The notes under the pieces are model-generated. The model was not told the DNA's origin, did no database searches, and saw only the letters and a list, made by a program, of their open reading frames with translations. Source: Desulfotignum sp. (lineage in GTDB: Bacteria; Desulfobacterota; Desulfobacteria; Desulfobacterales; Desulfobacteraceae). Taken from it: a DNA stretch of 19,656 bases. The position numbers were made by a program, and so were the translations under genes. How positions within the stretch are numbered: the first letter of the stretch is position 1; every line of letters begins with the position of its first letter. The stretch covers positions 1 through 19,656 of the forward strand of contig JAIPDY010000036.1 in NCBI GenBank assembly GCA_021737445.1, in the 5' to 3' direction. Positions 7,327 through 15,078 of the stretch are shown here, in pieces.

Positions 7327-8502
7327 CTATTCATACAGATAATATGTGCTGGAACTGCAAATAAAGTCTTCCAGATCCTGCTGCCACATGTTTTCAATGG
7401 TTTTGATGTCTGACAGGTCCCGGATACGCTCCCGGATCTCCCGGCTTCCCAGTATCAGGTCCATGGGCAGCCGTTCATATTCATATTCATAAGGGGGCGG
7501 TTTAAATGCAAACGCATCCTTATGGTTTCTGATAATCAGCTGCAGTGCCAGCAGTGAGGATATATAAGGTTTGAACCGGTGTTTGTCTGTTACATGGATA
7601 TGAAATCCCTTGCATACCTGGTTTTGCCATTTGCCTGAGGTGGGCTCGAAACACACCGGCCTGAAATATGCCCCGGTAATTTTCCGGTTCAGCACCGGGG
7701 ACATGGCAGAGGTGTCCATAAATGGAGCACCGAACAATTCAAACGGCAGGGTGGTGCCCCGGCCCTCACTGATATTGGTTCCCTCAAAGATCACCTGACC
7801 CGGATAGACCATGCAGGAAAACGGGGTGGGCAGATTGGGGGACGGGGGAATCCAAGCCAGGCCGGTGTCCTGCCAGTACATGCTCCGTTTCCATCCAGTC
7901 ATGGGGACAATGGTCAGATCGCATCCCAGGCGGAACTTTTGGTTGAAGAATTGGCTGATCTCCCCCACTGTCATGCCGTGGCGCATGGGGATGGGAAACC
8001 GGCCCACAAAAGAGGCTGTCTCACTGCTTAACACATTGCCTTCCACCCGGCACCCGCCGATGGGATTGGGCCGGTCCAGAATGATCACCTTTTTGTTCAT
8101 CTGCGCTGCAAGTTCCAGGCAAAAAGAGATTGTGTAAATAAAGGTATAAACCCGGGTGCCTACATCCTGGATATCCACCAACAGGGTATCGATCTGTTCA
8201 AACATCTGCGGGGTGGGAATCCGGGTATGGCTGTAAAGACTGTAGATGGGGATATTGAGTTCAGGTTCTTTCCCATGGGCTGATTCGATCATATTGTCCT
8301 GCTTTTCCGCATAAAATCCATGCTGGGGAGAAAAGATCGTGGTCAGCTGGCCTGGAAACAGGGCCTGGATGATCTGGACAGCATGGGTAAACCGTGAATC
8401 AACAGATGCCGGATTGGCAAGCAGGCCCAGCCGCTGGTTCTTAAGATCAGGCAAAGGATTGCGTTTTAAATTTTCAAGCCCGATGGTTACGCAGGGGGTC
8501 AT
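7327..8502 (-). CDS. DUF1343 family exo-beta-N-acetylmuramidase (NamZ-like)
   Basis: A 391-residue DUF1343 protein, the family of NamZ (GH171), which removes MurNAc from the non-reducing end of peptidoglycan fragments that lack peptides. Conserved stretches are LLANPASVD (27-35), FSPQHGF (57-63), DIQDVGTRVYTF (110-121), DRPNPIGG (143-150), RHGMTVGE (174-181) and the later EGTNISEGRGT and LPFELFGAPF. The start at 8502 has GGAG nine bases upstream. Unlike the secreted Bacillus enzyme there is no N-terminal signal peptide or lipobox: the protein begins directly with the fold, so it is probably cytoplasmic and would act on fragments taken up from the periplasm. It is a single gene, divergent from hisC with 108 bases between them. 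The MurNAc produced could feed the MurU-AmgK fusion at 2349-4028. Family assignment is firm; activity and location are inferred. Confidence 0.88.
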   Translation of the reverse strand: MTPCVTIGLENLKRNPLPDLKNQRLGLLANPASVDSRFTHAVQIIQALFPGQLTTIFSPQHGFYAEKQDNMIESAHGKEPELNIPIYSLYSHTRIPTPQMFEQIDTLLVDIQDVGTRVYTFIYTISFCLELAAQMNKKVIILDRPNPIGGCRVEGNVLSSETASFVGRFPIPMRHGMTVGEISQFFNQKFRLGCDLTIVPMTGWKRSMYWQDTGLAWIPPSPNLPTPFSCMVYPGQVIFEGTNISEGRGTTLPFELFGAPFMDTSAMSPVLNRKITGAYFRPVCFEPTSGKWQNQVCKGFHIHVTDKHRFKPYISSLLALQLIIRNHKDAFAFKPPPYEYEYERLPMDLILGSREIRERIRDLSDIKTIENMWQQDLEDFICSSSTYYLYE

Positions 8503-8554
8503 GTTTTATCTCCATTGGAAAATGCAAAGTTTATGGTGTTTTCTATCATGGATG

Positions 8555-8583
8555 TTGACAAAATTTCAAATCCTAACTAAATA
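8555..8583 (+). promoter_or_regulatory. Candidate promoter for hisC-cmk
   Basis: A perfect TTGACA (8555-8560), a 17-base spacer and a poor -10, TAAATA (8578-8583), lie 27 bases before the hisC start in the divergent region between the NamZ-like gene and hisC. An AGGAGG ribosome site at 8596-8601 follows. Confidence 0.4.
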
Positions 8584-8610
8584 TCTGGTTTTACCAGGAG
8601 GAATGTTTAC

Positions 8611-9708
8611 ATGAAATTCAAACCAACCGGCCCTGTCGCCACCATCAAGCCCTATGAGGCCGGCAAACCACTCAAGGCGCTTGAAAGAGAATTTAAGATC
8701 CACTCAGCTGTTAAACTGGCTTCCAATGAAAATCCGCTGGGGTTTTCTCCAAAGGTCACTGATGCGGTGGTTAAAAGTCTGCCCGGTATGAACCGGTATC
8801 CTGAACCGGTTGCCCATGACCTGTGCCGGGAACTGGCAGATTTTTATAGGGTTGCGCCCGAGAACATCGTTTTAGGGAATGGATCTGATGATCTGATTGC
8901 TCTTTTGGCCCATGCATATTTAAATTCCGGGGATAAGGCCCTTATGCCTTTGCCCTCTTTTCTCATGTATGAGATCAGCGTGAAAACCGCAAAAGGGACA
9001 CCGGTGATGATACCGCTGGCAGGATTTGACACCGATCTTGCAAAAATTGCTCAAAATATATCACCAGACACAAAAATGGTGTTTATCACCAATCCGTTCA
9101 ACCCCACAGGCAGTATTGTCGCCAGAGATGAGTTTGCCGTGTTTGCCGGAAGCATACCCTCAGATGTGCTGATCGTGGTGGATGAGGCATATATGGAATT
9201 TGTCAGGGATCCTGATGTTTACAACTCTTTGGAACATCCGCTGCAGGATCCCAGAATCGTGACCCTGAGAACTTTTTCAAAAGCCTATGGTCTGGCTGGT
9301 TTCAGAATCGGTTATGGTATCATGGACACAGAAGTGGCACAGATTCTCAACCGTATCCGCCAGCCGTTCAATGTCAATGGTCTGGCCCAGGCAGCGGCCC
9401 AGGCAGCGCTGGCAGACCAGACATTTTTGCAAAAGAGCATTGACACCATACATCAGGGGATCGATTTTCTGATGAACCAGTTGTCTGACATGGGATTTGA
9501 TCCATTGCCCACCCAGGCCAATTTTCTGATGGTGGATGTTAAAACCGATGCCACGCAACTGTTTACACGTCTGCTCAGTCACGGGGTGATTGTCCGTTCC
9601 ATGAAATCGTATGGATTTGACACGTTTTTGCGGATCAATGCCGGCACTCCTGAAGAAAATCAGGCATTTATTACGGCGTTAAAAGCAGTTTTATCACAAA
9701 CCCTTTGA
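8611..9708 (+). CDS. hisC: Histidinol-phosphate aminotransferase
   Basis: A 365-residue class II pyridoxal-phosphate aminotransferase that converts imidazole acetol phosphate and glutamate to histidinol phosphate in histidine synthesis. Visible marks are LASNENPLGFSP near the start, YPEP, the cofactor-phosphate strand GNGSDDLIALL, NPFNPTGS, the DEAYMEF aspartate strand, TFSKAYGLAG with the cofactor lysine at residue 224, and RIGYG. The C-terminal VRSMKSYGFDTFLRINAGTPEEN carries the substrate-binding Arg. Length is typical and AGGAGG lies nine bases before the ATG. HisC-like enzymes can also transaminate aromatic amino acids, and the gene is next to cmk rather than in a his operon, so a role in tyrosine/phenylalanine synthesis cannot be excluded. 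Confidence 0.93.
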   Translation: MKFKPTGPVATIKPYEAGKPLKALEREFKIHSAVKLASNENPLGFSPKVTDAVVKSLPGMNRYPEPVAHDLCRELADFYRVAPENIVLGNGSDDLIALLAHAYLNSGDKALMPLPSFLMYEISVKTAKGTPVMIPLAGFDTDLAKIAQNISPDTKMVFITNPFNPTGSIVARDEFAVFAGSIPSDVLIVVDEAYMEFVRDPDVYNSLEHPLQDPRIVTLRTFSKAYGLAGFRIGYGIMDTEVAQILNRIRQPFNVNGLAQAAAQAALADQTFLQKSIDTIHQGIDFLMNQLSDMGFDPLPTQANFLMVDVKTDATQLFTRLLSHGVIVRSMKSYGFDTFLRINAGTPEENQAFITALKAVLSQTL

Positions 9709-9726
9709 CATCCATGGACACAGATC

Positions 9727-10377
9727 ATGTTATATCGCATTATAACCATTGACGGGCCGGCCGGGGCCGGCAAGACCACGGTCAGCAAACTTCTGGCAAA
9801 GAAACTGGGCTGTGTAAGAGTGGATACCGGGGCCCTTTACCGGGGGGTGGCCCATGAGATAAAAAAGCAAAAAATCATGTGGCAGGATGATGCAGCACTC
9901 AAAGCATTTTTATCACGGCTTGATCTGACATTTGTTTTGAAAAAAGAAGAATTCAGACTGATCTCTTCTGGCAAAGATATTACCCCGCATATCCGGACCC
10001 CTGAAATCACCATGCTGGCTTCAGTCACCTCTGCCAGACCGGCTGTCCGGTCCGCGCTTCTGGATCTTCAGCGCCGGATCGCCAGCCAGCAGGATGCAGT
10101 ATTTGAAGGCCGGGATATGGGAACGGTTGTTTTTCCTGATGCCAAAGTGAAGTTTTTTTTATTCGCTGACCTGGAGGTCCGGGCCAGGCGGCGTTATGAG
10201 GAGATGCCGGATCCGGCAAAAGATCTTTTTCAGGTTCAGGCAGAGATGGCAGCGCGGGACACCAATGATGCACAAAGGGTTCAGGCCCCTTTGAAACCGG
10301 CCCCTGATGCGATTCATATCGATTCTTCCCACCTCACGGCCAGGCAGGTGGTGGATGAGATGCTCAGACATCTTTAA
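9727..10377 (+). CDS. cmk: Cytidylate kinase
   Basis: A 216-residue CMP/dCMP kinase, transferring phosphate from ATP to make CDP and dCDP for nucleic acid and CDP-lipid synthesis. The Walker A loop is GPAGAGKT (10-17), followed by the CMP-binding DTGALYRG, the GRDMGTVVFPDA motif (Asp and Arg of the nucleotide site) and a lid with RARRRYEEM. It follows hisC by 18 bases, so the two are probably co-transcribed, and it precedes rpsA as in many bacteria. The ribosome site before the ATG is weak (GGACA), consistent with coupling to hisC translation. In several relatives ispH lies between cmk and rpsA; here it does not. Confidence 0.95.
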   Translation: MLYRIITIDGPAGAGKTTVSKLLAKKLGCVRVDTGALYRGVAHEIKKQKIMWQDDAALKAFLSRLDLTFVLKKEEFRLISSGKDITPHIRTPEITMLASVTSARPAVRSALLDLQRRIASQQDAVFEGRDMGTVVFPDAKVKFFLFADLEVRARRRYEEMPDPAKDLFQVQAEMAARDTNDAQRVQAPLKPAPDAIHIDSSHLTARQVVDEMLRHL

Positions 10378-10403
10378 AATCAATGAAAAGGGTGATTATT
10401 TTG

Positions 10404-10432
10404 TTGATTTTTCTTTTGCCCATTGCTATAAA
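10404..10432 (+). promoter_or_regulatory. Promoter of rpsA
   Basis: TTGATT (10404-10409), exactly 17 bases, then TATAAA (10427-10432): a good sigma-70-like promoter in the 125-base cmk-rpsA gap. The start site would be near 10440, giving a leader of about 60 bases that ends in a GGGGG ribosome site. No clear autoregulatory hairpin is seen in the leader. Confidence 0.65.
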
Positions 10433-10502
10433 GGTAAATTGTACTCGTTCTTTTGGATTCATTGGGACGGGTAACTAAATTCGATTAGGGGGATTAATTT
10501 TA

Positions 10503-12380
10503 ATGAACAACATTGCTGAAGAAAACAAAAACCAAGAAATGAATACTGAAGAATTAGAGACACAGGACGTGGAGTTCGACGAGGCAAGAGAAGAAGAATC
10601 CGACACAGACACAGAATTCAACACACCCGAAGAAGACAACGATGCTCTGTCACCAGAACAAGATGAAATCACCGGTGAAGAGACAATGGAAGAGCTTTTG
10701 GGCATTTATGAATCCAGCCTTAAAAAATTTGAGGAAGGGCAGGTTGTCACCGGAACTGTCATATCCGTGGGCAGGGATATGGTGCTGGTGGATGTGGGAT
10801 ATAAGTCTGAAGGACGGATCTCTATTCAGGAATTCATTGATGAGCAAGGCAATGTAAATGTCAAACTCAATGACCGGTTTGAGGTGATGATAGAAGTATG
10901 GGACGAAGAAGAGGAAACCGTTCTTCTGTCACGTGAAAAAGCCAAAAAAGTCAAGGTATGGGATGCCATTAAAGATATTTATGACGCAGACGGTACCATT
11001 GAAGGGGTGATCACCAACCGGGTCAAAGGCGGGTTCTCCGTTGATATAGGGCTTCAGGCATTTTTGCCCGGATCCCAGGCTGATCTGCGTCCCATCCGCA
11101 ATATGGATGAAATGGTCAACAAGACCTATGAATTCAAAATTCTCAAATACAATAAAAAACGTAACAATATCGTTCTGTCCAGGCGGGTACTGCTGGAGGC
11201 GGAACGGGAAAAACTGCGGGCCGCCACCCTCCAGGCCATTGAAAATGACAAGGTCATGGAAGGTATTGTTAAAAATATTACTGAATACGGTATTTTTGTG
11301 GACTTAGGCGGTGTGGACGGACTGCTGCATATTACCGATATCTCCTGGGGCCGTGTGAAGCACCCGTCAGAACTGTACTCTGTGGGAGATAAAATCACAG
11401 TCAAAATTTTGTCATTTGATTTTGAAAAAGAACGGGTATCACTGGGCATGAAACAGCTGACCCCGGATCCCTGGACCACGGCTGTGGATAAATACCCCAT
11501 TGGCTCAAAAATTGTGGGAAAAGTGGTCAGCCTTACCGATTATGGTGCTTTTATTGAACTGGAGGAAGGGGTTGAAGGACTCATTCATGTCAGTGAAATG
11601 TCCTGGACCCGGAAAATCAGGCACCCGTCCCAGATGGTAACAGTGGGAGAAGAGGTGGAAGCAGTTGTTCTGGATCTCAAACCCGACAACCGGCGGATCT
11701 CTTTAGGCATCAAGCAGACCCAGGAAAATCCCTGGGAAGTGATCTCCCAGAAATATCCGGTGGGCACAATTATTGAGGGCAAGATCAAAAATATTACAGA
11801 ATTTGGTCTGTTCATCGGTATTGATGATGATATTGACGGCCTGGTTCATATTTCCGATATCTCCTGGACCAAACGCATCAAACACCCTTCTGAAGTATAC
11901 AAAAAGGGCGATACCATTCAGGCGGTGGTTCTGGATATTGACAAAGCCAATGAGCGGTTCTCTTTAGGCATAAAACAGACCCAGGCAGATCCCTGGGAAA
12001 CCGTTGCCCAGCGGTACGAGGTGGGCAAGGAAATTTCTGGTGTCATCACCAATCTGACCGATTTTGGTGTGTTTGTGGAACTGGAAGAGGGCATTGAAGG
12101 CTTGGTCCATGTGTCAGAAATCAGCAAGGAAAACATCAAAAGCCCCAAAGACCATTACCAGGTGGGTGATACCATCACCGCCAAGGTGATGAACATCAAT
12201 TCAGATGAACGCCGTATCGGGCTTTCCATCAAACGCCTGGAAGATGATGATGATGACAGGTATCTGGAGGAATTTGCCAAGAACATGAAACCTGCCACCT
12301 CTTCTTTTGGAGAAATTCTGCGCAACAACATCCAGGAACAGATTGAAGCCAATAAAGCCCAGGAAGACAAAAAAGAATAG
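10503..12380 (+). CDS. rpsA: 30S ribosomal protein S1
   Basis: A 625-residue S1 protein, which binds mRNA on the 30S subunit and helps start translation. Six S1 (OB-fold) repeats can be read, starting at about residues 78, 162, 250, 333, 420 and 506; repeats 3-6 carry the highly similar core G-x-V-x-x-x-T-(D/E)-(Y/F)-G-x-F-(V/I)-(E/D), ending with H(V/I)S-(E/D)-x-SW and a HPS segment. The first two repeats are divergent, as in E. coli S1. It is longer than the 557-residue E. coli protein, mainly through an acidic N-terminal extension: 24 of the 49 residues at 16-64 are Asp or Glu. A good promoter lies upstream and a strong hairpin downstream, so it can be a single-gene unit. Confidence 0.95.
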   Translation: MNNIAEENKNQEMNTEELETQDVEFDEAREEESDTDTEFNTPEEDNDALSPEQDEITGEETMEELLGIYESSLKKFEEGQVVTGTVISVGRDMVLVDVGYKSEGRISIQEFIDEQGNVNVKLNDRFEVMIEVWDEEEETVLLSREKAKKVKVWDAIKDIYDADGTIEGVITNRVKGGFSVDIGLQAFLPGSQADLRPIRNMDEMVNKTYEFKILKYNKKRNNIVLSRRVLLEAEREKLRAATLQAIENDKVMEGIVKNITEYGIFVDLGGVDGLLHITDISWGRVKHPSELYSVGDKITVKILSFDFEKERVSLGMKQLTPDPWTTAVDKYPIGSKIVGKVVSLTDYGAFIELEEGVEGLIHVSEMSWTRKIRHPSQMVTVGEEVEAVVLDLKPDNRRISLGIKQTQENPWEVISQKYPVGTIIEGKIKNITEFGLFIGIDDDIDGLVHISDISWTKRIKHPSEVYKKGDTIQAVVLDIDKANERFSLGIKQTQADPWETVAQRYEVGKEISGVITNLTDFGVFVELEEGIEGLVHVSEISKENIKSPKDHYQVGDTITAKVMNINSDERRIGLSIKRLEDDDDDRYLEEFAKNMKPATSSFGEILRNNIQEQIEANKAQEDKKE

Positions 12381-12437
12381 TAGACTAAGCACTACAGGCT
12401 TCATCTGTAACAAACCCCATTTTTATGGTAACTCTTT

Positions 12438-12470
12438 GGGGGTGGATAAAAGATGCTTTTATCCACCCCC
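12438..12470 (+). terminator. Strong hairpin after rpsA, probable terminator
   Basis: A perfect 15-base-pair stem: GGGGGTGGATAAAAG (12438-12452), a three-base ATG loop, and CTTTTATCCACCCCC (12456-12470). The tail ATTTATTTAT is T-rich but not a clean T run, so termination may be incomplete and the hairpin may also stabilise the rpsA message. It lies 57 bases after the rpsA stop. Confidence 0.75.
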
Positions 12471-12522
12471 ATTTATTTATGGTGAAACATGGTATTAATT
12501 ATATAAGGAAAGTTTCATATTT

Positions 12523-13422
12523 ATGTTTTCACGTCGACATCCAGTGCTGTTTTTTTTGATAATAATGGCTGCCTGCGCCACGGTCATGTTCCTGGGGGTG
12601 GTGGTTCTGCTTTTTGCCGGTTCACGGATGATGACGGCCACCACAGCAGCTTTTGATGAATCTGGCGGCAATATCGGCATTATCGAAGTAACCGGACCGA
12701 TTCTGTCATCCAAGCAGGTTATTGAAAACATCCAAACATTTCGGGAAGATGACAAAATACAGGCCATTATCATCCGGGTGGACAGCCCCGGCGGCGGAAT
12801 CGGCCCATCCCAGGAGATTTTCAGGGAGCTGATGAAAACCCGCAAGGTCAAGAAAATAATCGCTTCCATGGGATCAGTCGCTGCATCAGGGGGGTATTAC
12901 GTTGCTGCGGCTGCTCAAAAGATTGTGGCCAACCCAGGCACCATTACCGGCAGCATCGGTGTGATTATGGAATATGTGAACATCATGGAACTGGCCGAAA
13001 AAATCGGCATCTCTCCTGTGGTCATTAAAAGCGGGGAGTTCAAGGACATGGGGTCACCTTTGCGAAAACTTGGAGACAATGAGAAAAAGCTGCTTCAGCA
13101 GCTGGTGGATGAACTGCACCTTCAGTTTGTCTCAGACGCGGCCCTGGCCAGAAACATGTCAGAAAAGGACATGGCAGCACTTGCAGACGGCCGGATCTAT
13201 ACCGGGCAAACTGCCCTGGATCTGAACCTTATTGACCGCCTGGGGAATCTGGATGATGCGGTCCAGTGGGCAGGAGAACTGGCAGAAATTGATGGTAAGC
13301 TGGTTCCGGTTTATCCTAAAGAAACCCCTATATCCCTGCTGCGCAAGATAGCCCAGACGCTATTCAAAGATCTCAATATCTCCGGCACCATAACGGATAA
13401 TCTCAGGTACATCGTTAATTAG
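12523..13422 (+). CDS. sppA: Signal peptide peptidase SppA, short type
   Basis: A 299-residue serine protease of the S49 family, anchored in the inner membrane and degrading signal peptides left after secretion. One N-terminal membrane helix (about 8-33) is followed by the periplasmic protease domain. The nucleophile is Ser122 in SVAASGGYY and the general base is Lys174 in SGEFKDMGSP; their spacing of 52 residues equals that of the Ser147/Lys199 pair I recall for Bacillus SppA. RVDSPGGG precedes as the oxyanion region, and NPGTITGSIGVI follows the nucleophile. It is the single-domain (about 300-residue) form, not the double-length E. coli form. The last 63 bases overlap the 3' end of the convergent YciO gene, and both stop codons are clear. 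Confidence 0.94.
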   Translation: MFSRRHPVLFFLIIMAACATVMFLGVVVLLFAGSRMMTATTAAFDESGGNIGIIEVTGPILSSKQVIENIQTFREDDKIQAIIIRVDSPGGGIGPSQEIFRELMKTRKVKKIIASMGSVAASGGYYVAAAAQKIVANPGTITGSIGVIMEYVNIMELAEKIGISPVVIKSGEFKDMGSPLRKLGDNEKKLLQQLVDELHLQFVSDAALARNMSEKDMAALADGRIYTGQTALDLNLIDRLGNLDDAVQWAGELAEIDGKLVPVYPKETPISLLRKIAQTLFKDLNISGTITDNLRYIVN

Positions 13423-13968
13423 AGAAACTACTGAAGATGCGGTCCCGGGCACCGGCCCCCCGTCAATCACCACATCCAGGCGGGGACCGAAATAATCATG
13501 GAGCAGGGACGGGTCCTGGAACACATGGCCCCTGGGGTCTGTGGCAGATGTAGATATGATGGGATTACCCAGCTCCAGGGCCAGAGCCAGGGCTATTTTA
13601 TTGTCCGGTACCCTTATGCCGGCGGTTTTCCGGTTGGTGAGCATGATTTTGGGAACCATCCTTGAGCCTGGAAGCACAAAGGTATAGGGACCCGGCAGCA
13701 GCCGTTTCATGTTCCGGTAGGCAATATTTGACACTTTGGCATAGGTGGCAATGTCCTTGAGGTCCGGACAGATAAAGCTGAACGGTTTGGTCTTACTGCG
13801 CTGCTTGATGGCATAAACCTGTTCAATGGCTTTTTTATTCATGATATCACATCCGATACCATAAAAAGTATCTGTAGGATAGGCTATAATACCGCCTTTT
13901 TTCAGTATTTCCACCACCTGGGAAACAAGTCTTTCCTGGGGATTTTCCGGATTGATTTTCAACAGCAT
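13360..13968 (-). CDS. YciO-family (Sua5/YrdC fold) protein
   Basis: A 202-residue protein of the Sua5/YrdC/YciO fold, whose TsaC/Sua5 members make threonylcarbamoyl-AMP for the t6A modification of tRNA. The fold marks are YPTDTFYGIGCD (30-41), the KQRSKTKP segment (55-62) with the family Lys and Arg, LPGPYTFVLPG (91-101), GIRVPD (117-122), STSA (139-142) and DGGP (169-172). The opening INPENPQERL and the closing YGAGDIEIFE resemble E. coli YciO, a paralogue whose role is less certain, more than TsaC. The start is put at 13968, where AGGAA lies nine bases upstream; an in-frame ATG at 14037 would add 23 unconserved-looking residues. The gene is divergent from the stress-protein gene and its 3' end overlaps sppA. 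Whether it is the organism's tRNA-modifying enzyme cannot be told here. Confidence 0.87.
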   Translation of the reverse strand: MLLKINPENPQERLVSQVVEILKKGGIIAYPTDTFYGIGCDIMNKKAIEQVYAIKQRSKTKPFSFICPDLKDIATYAKVSNIAYRNMKRLLPGPYTFVLPGSRMVPKIMLTNRKTAGIRVPDNKIALALALELGNPIISTSATDPRGHVFQDPSLLHDYFGPRLDVVIDGGPVPGTASSVVSLINDVPEIIRYGAGDIEIFE

Positions 13969-14005
13969 GGGAAAGATTCCTGTAAAAATTTGGTTTTGGC
14001 AGCCC

Positions 14006-14033
14006 ACCATATCATATCTGTGGCCGTGGGCAA
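14006..14033 (-). promoter_or_regulatory. Weak candidate promoter for the YciO-family gene
   Basis: On the minus strand TTGCCC (14028-14033) and TATGGT (14006-14011) are 16 bases apart, about 38 bases before the chosen start. The -10 box is imperfect. If used, it would exclude the ATG at 14037 as the start. Confidence 0.28.
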
Positions 14034-14059
14034 GCAAAAAAGCTTCAACATCTGCCGGG

Positions 14060-14088
14060 TTGACCCACGGACCAGGTGGATATATGCT
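14060..14088 (+). promoter_or_regulatory. Candidate promoter for the universal stress protein gene
   Basis: TTGACC (14060-14065), a 17-base spacer and TATGCT (14083-14088) lie 36 bases before the ATG at 14125. An AAAAAGGAG ribosome site follows. The region also holds the divergent YciO start. Confidence 0.5.
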
Positions 14089-14124
14089 GTGTTAAGATAA
14101 TTTTTTTAAAAAAAGGAGTGTGCC

Positions 14125-15057
14125 ATGGAAAAAAAAATTCTTTTGCCTGTGGATAAATCCCGATCTTCGTTGCAGGCCGTCAGGTATGCAGCTTATGCAT
14201 CATCTTTTATCACTGACCTGCATTGTGTGCTTTTTCATGTACAGGCACCGGTTTCCCTTTATCTGAAGGAAGAAGCAGCCAAAGACCTGCATGTCCGGAC
14301 CCAGCTGAACAGAATTTTGAAAAAAAATGAAACTGCTGCCATGGAAACCCTGGAACATCTCAAATCAGAAATGACAGACGCCGGATTTGCCCGGGACCGC
14401 ATCAGTCTTGTGACCAGGCCCCGTGAACTGGGCCTGGCCCAGGATGTCATTGAGTATGCCCAGAAAAATATGCTGGATGCCATTGTGGTGGGGCCCAGGG
14501 GTGTGACAGGTATCCATAAATTTTTTGATGCCAGTGTTTCCGAGGCGATTCTGGAACGGTCCCAGGTGCTGCCGGTGTGGCTGGTACATGGGGATGCACG
14601 GTCTTATAGAATTCTGGTGGCCATAGACGGATCACAGGATTCTTTAAGGGCGGTGGATCATGTGAGTTTTATGGTGTCAGGCAACAAACAGGTCCATATT
14701 ACCCTGATCCATGTCACCAATACGGCCCGCAATTATTGTGAAATCGATCTGACAGAAGACATAGACCCGGAATTTGCCCAAATCATAGAAAAAAAGGACC
14801 GGGCCTGTGTGGACCGGTTCTATCCTTTGGCCATGGAAAAATTTGAACAGATGGGGCTGTCAAAAGAGCAGATAGAGATTCAAACCATCAAAGGTACCAG
14901 GCGCATCAGCCAGAATGTGGTGGCATATGCTGAAAAAAATAAATTTGATACCCTGGTCATCGGCAGGCGGGGGATCAACAAGTCCTTTTTCATGGGATCG
15001 GTGTCCCGGCAGATTATTGGTCAGGTGGCAGACACCACTGTCTGGATTGTGCCTTAA
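14125..15057 (+). CDS. Tandem-domain universal stress protein
   Basis: A 310-residue protein with two UspA domains, about residues 1-155 and 160-310. Each starts with the usual strand (ILLPVDKSRSSLQAV and ILVAIDGSQDSLRAV) with the conserved Asp, and each ends with the GxRG loop: VVGPRGVTGIHKFF in the first, VIGRRGINKSFFMGSVS in the second. The second copy keeps the G-x2-G...GS phosphate-binding pattern of ATP-binding members; in the first copy the GS pair is replaced by DASVS, so nucleotide binding there is doubtful. No membrane segment is present, so it is cytoplasmic. It has its own promoter candidate, and the lipase-like gene follows after 21 bases, probably on the same transcript. The signal it responds to is not visible. 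Confidence 0.92.
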   Translation: MEKKILLPVDKSRSSLQAVRYAAYASSFITDLHCVLFHVQAPVSLYLKEEAAKDLHVRTQLNRILKKNETAAMETLEHLKSEMTDAGFARDRISLVTRPRELGLAQDVIEYAQKNMLDAIVVGPRGVTGIHKFFDASVSEAILERSQVLPVWLVHGDARSYRILVAIDGSQDSLRAVDHVSFMVSGNKQVHITLIHVTNTARNYCEIDLTEDIDPEFAQIIEKKDRACVDRFYPLAMEKFEQMGLSKEQIEIQTIKGTRRISQNVVAYAEKNKFDTLVIGRRGINKSFFMGSVSRQIIGQVADTTVWIVP

Positions 15058-15078
15058 CCAATTTTTTTGCAGGTGTGA

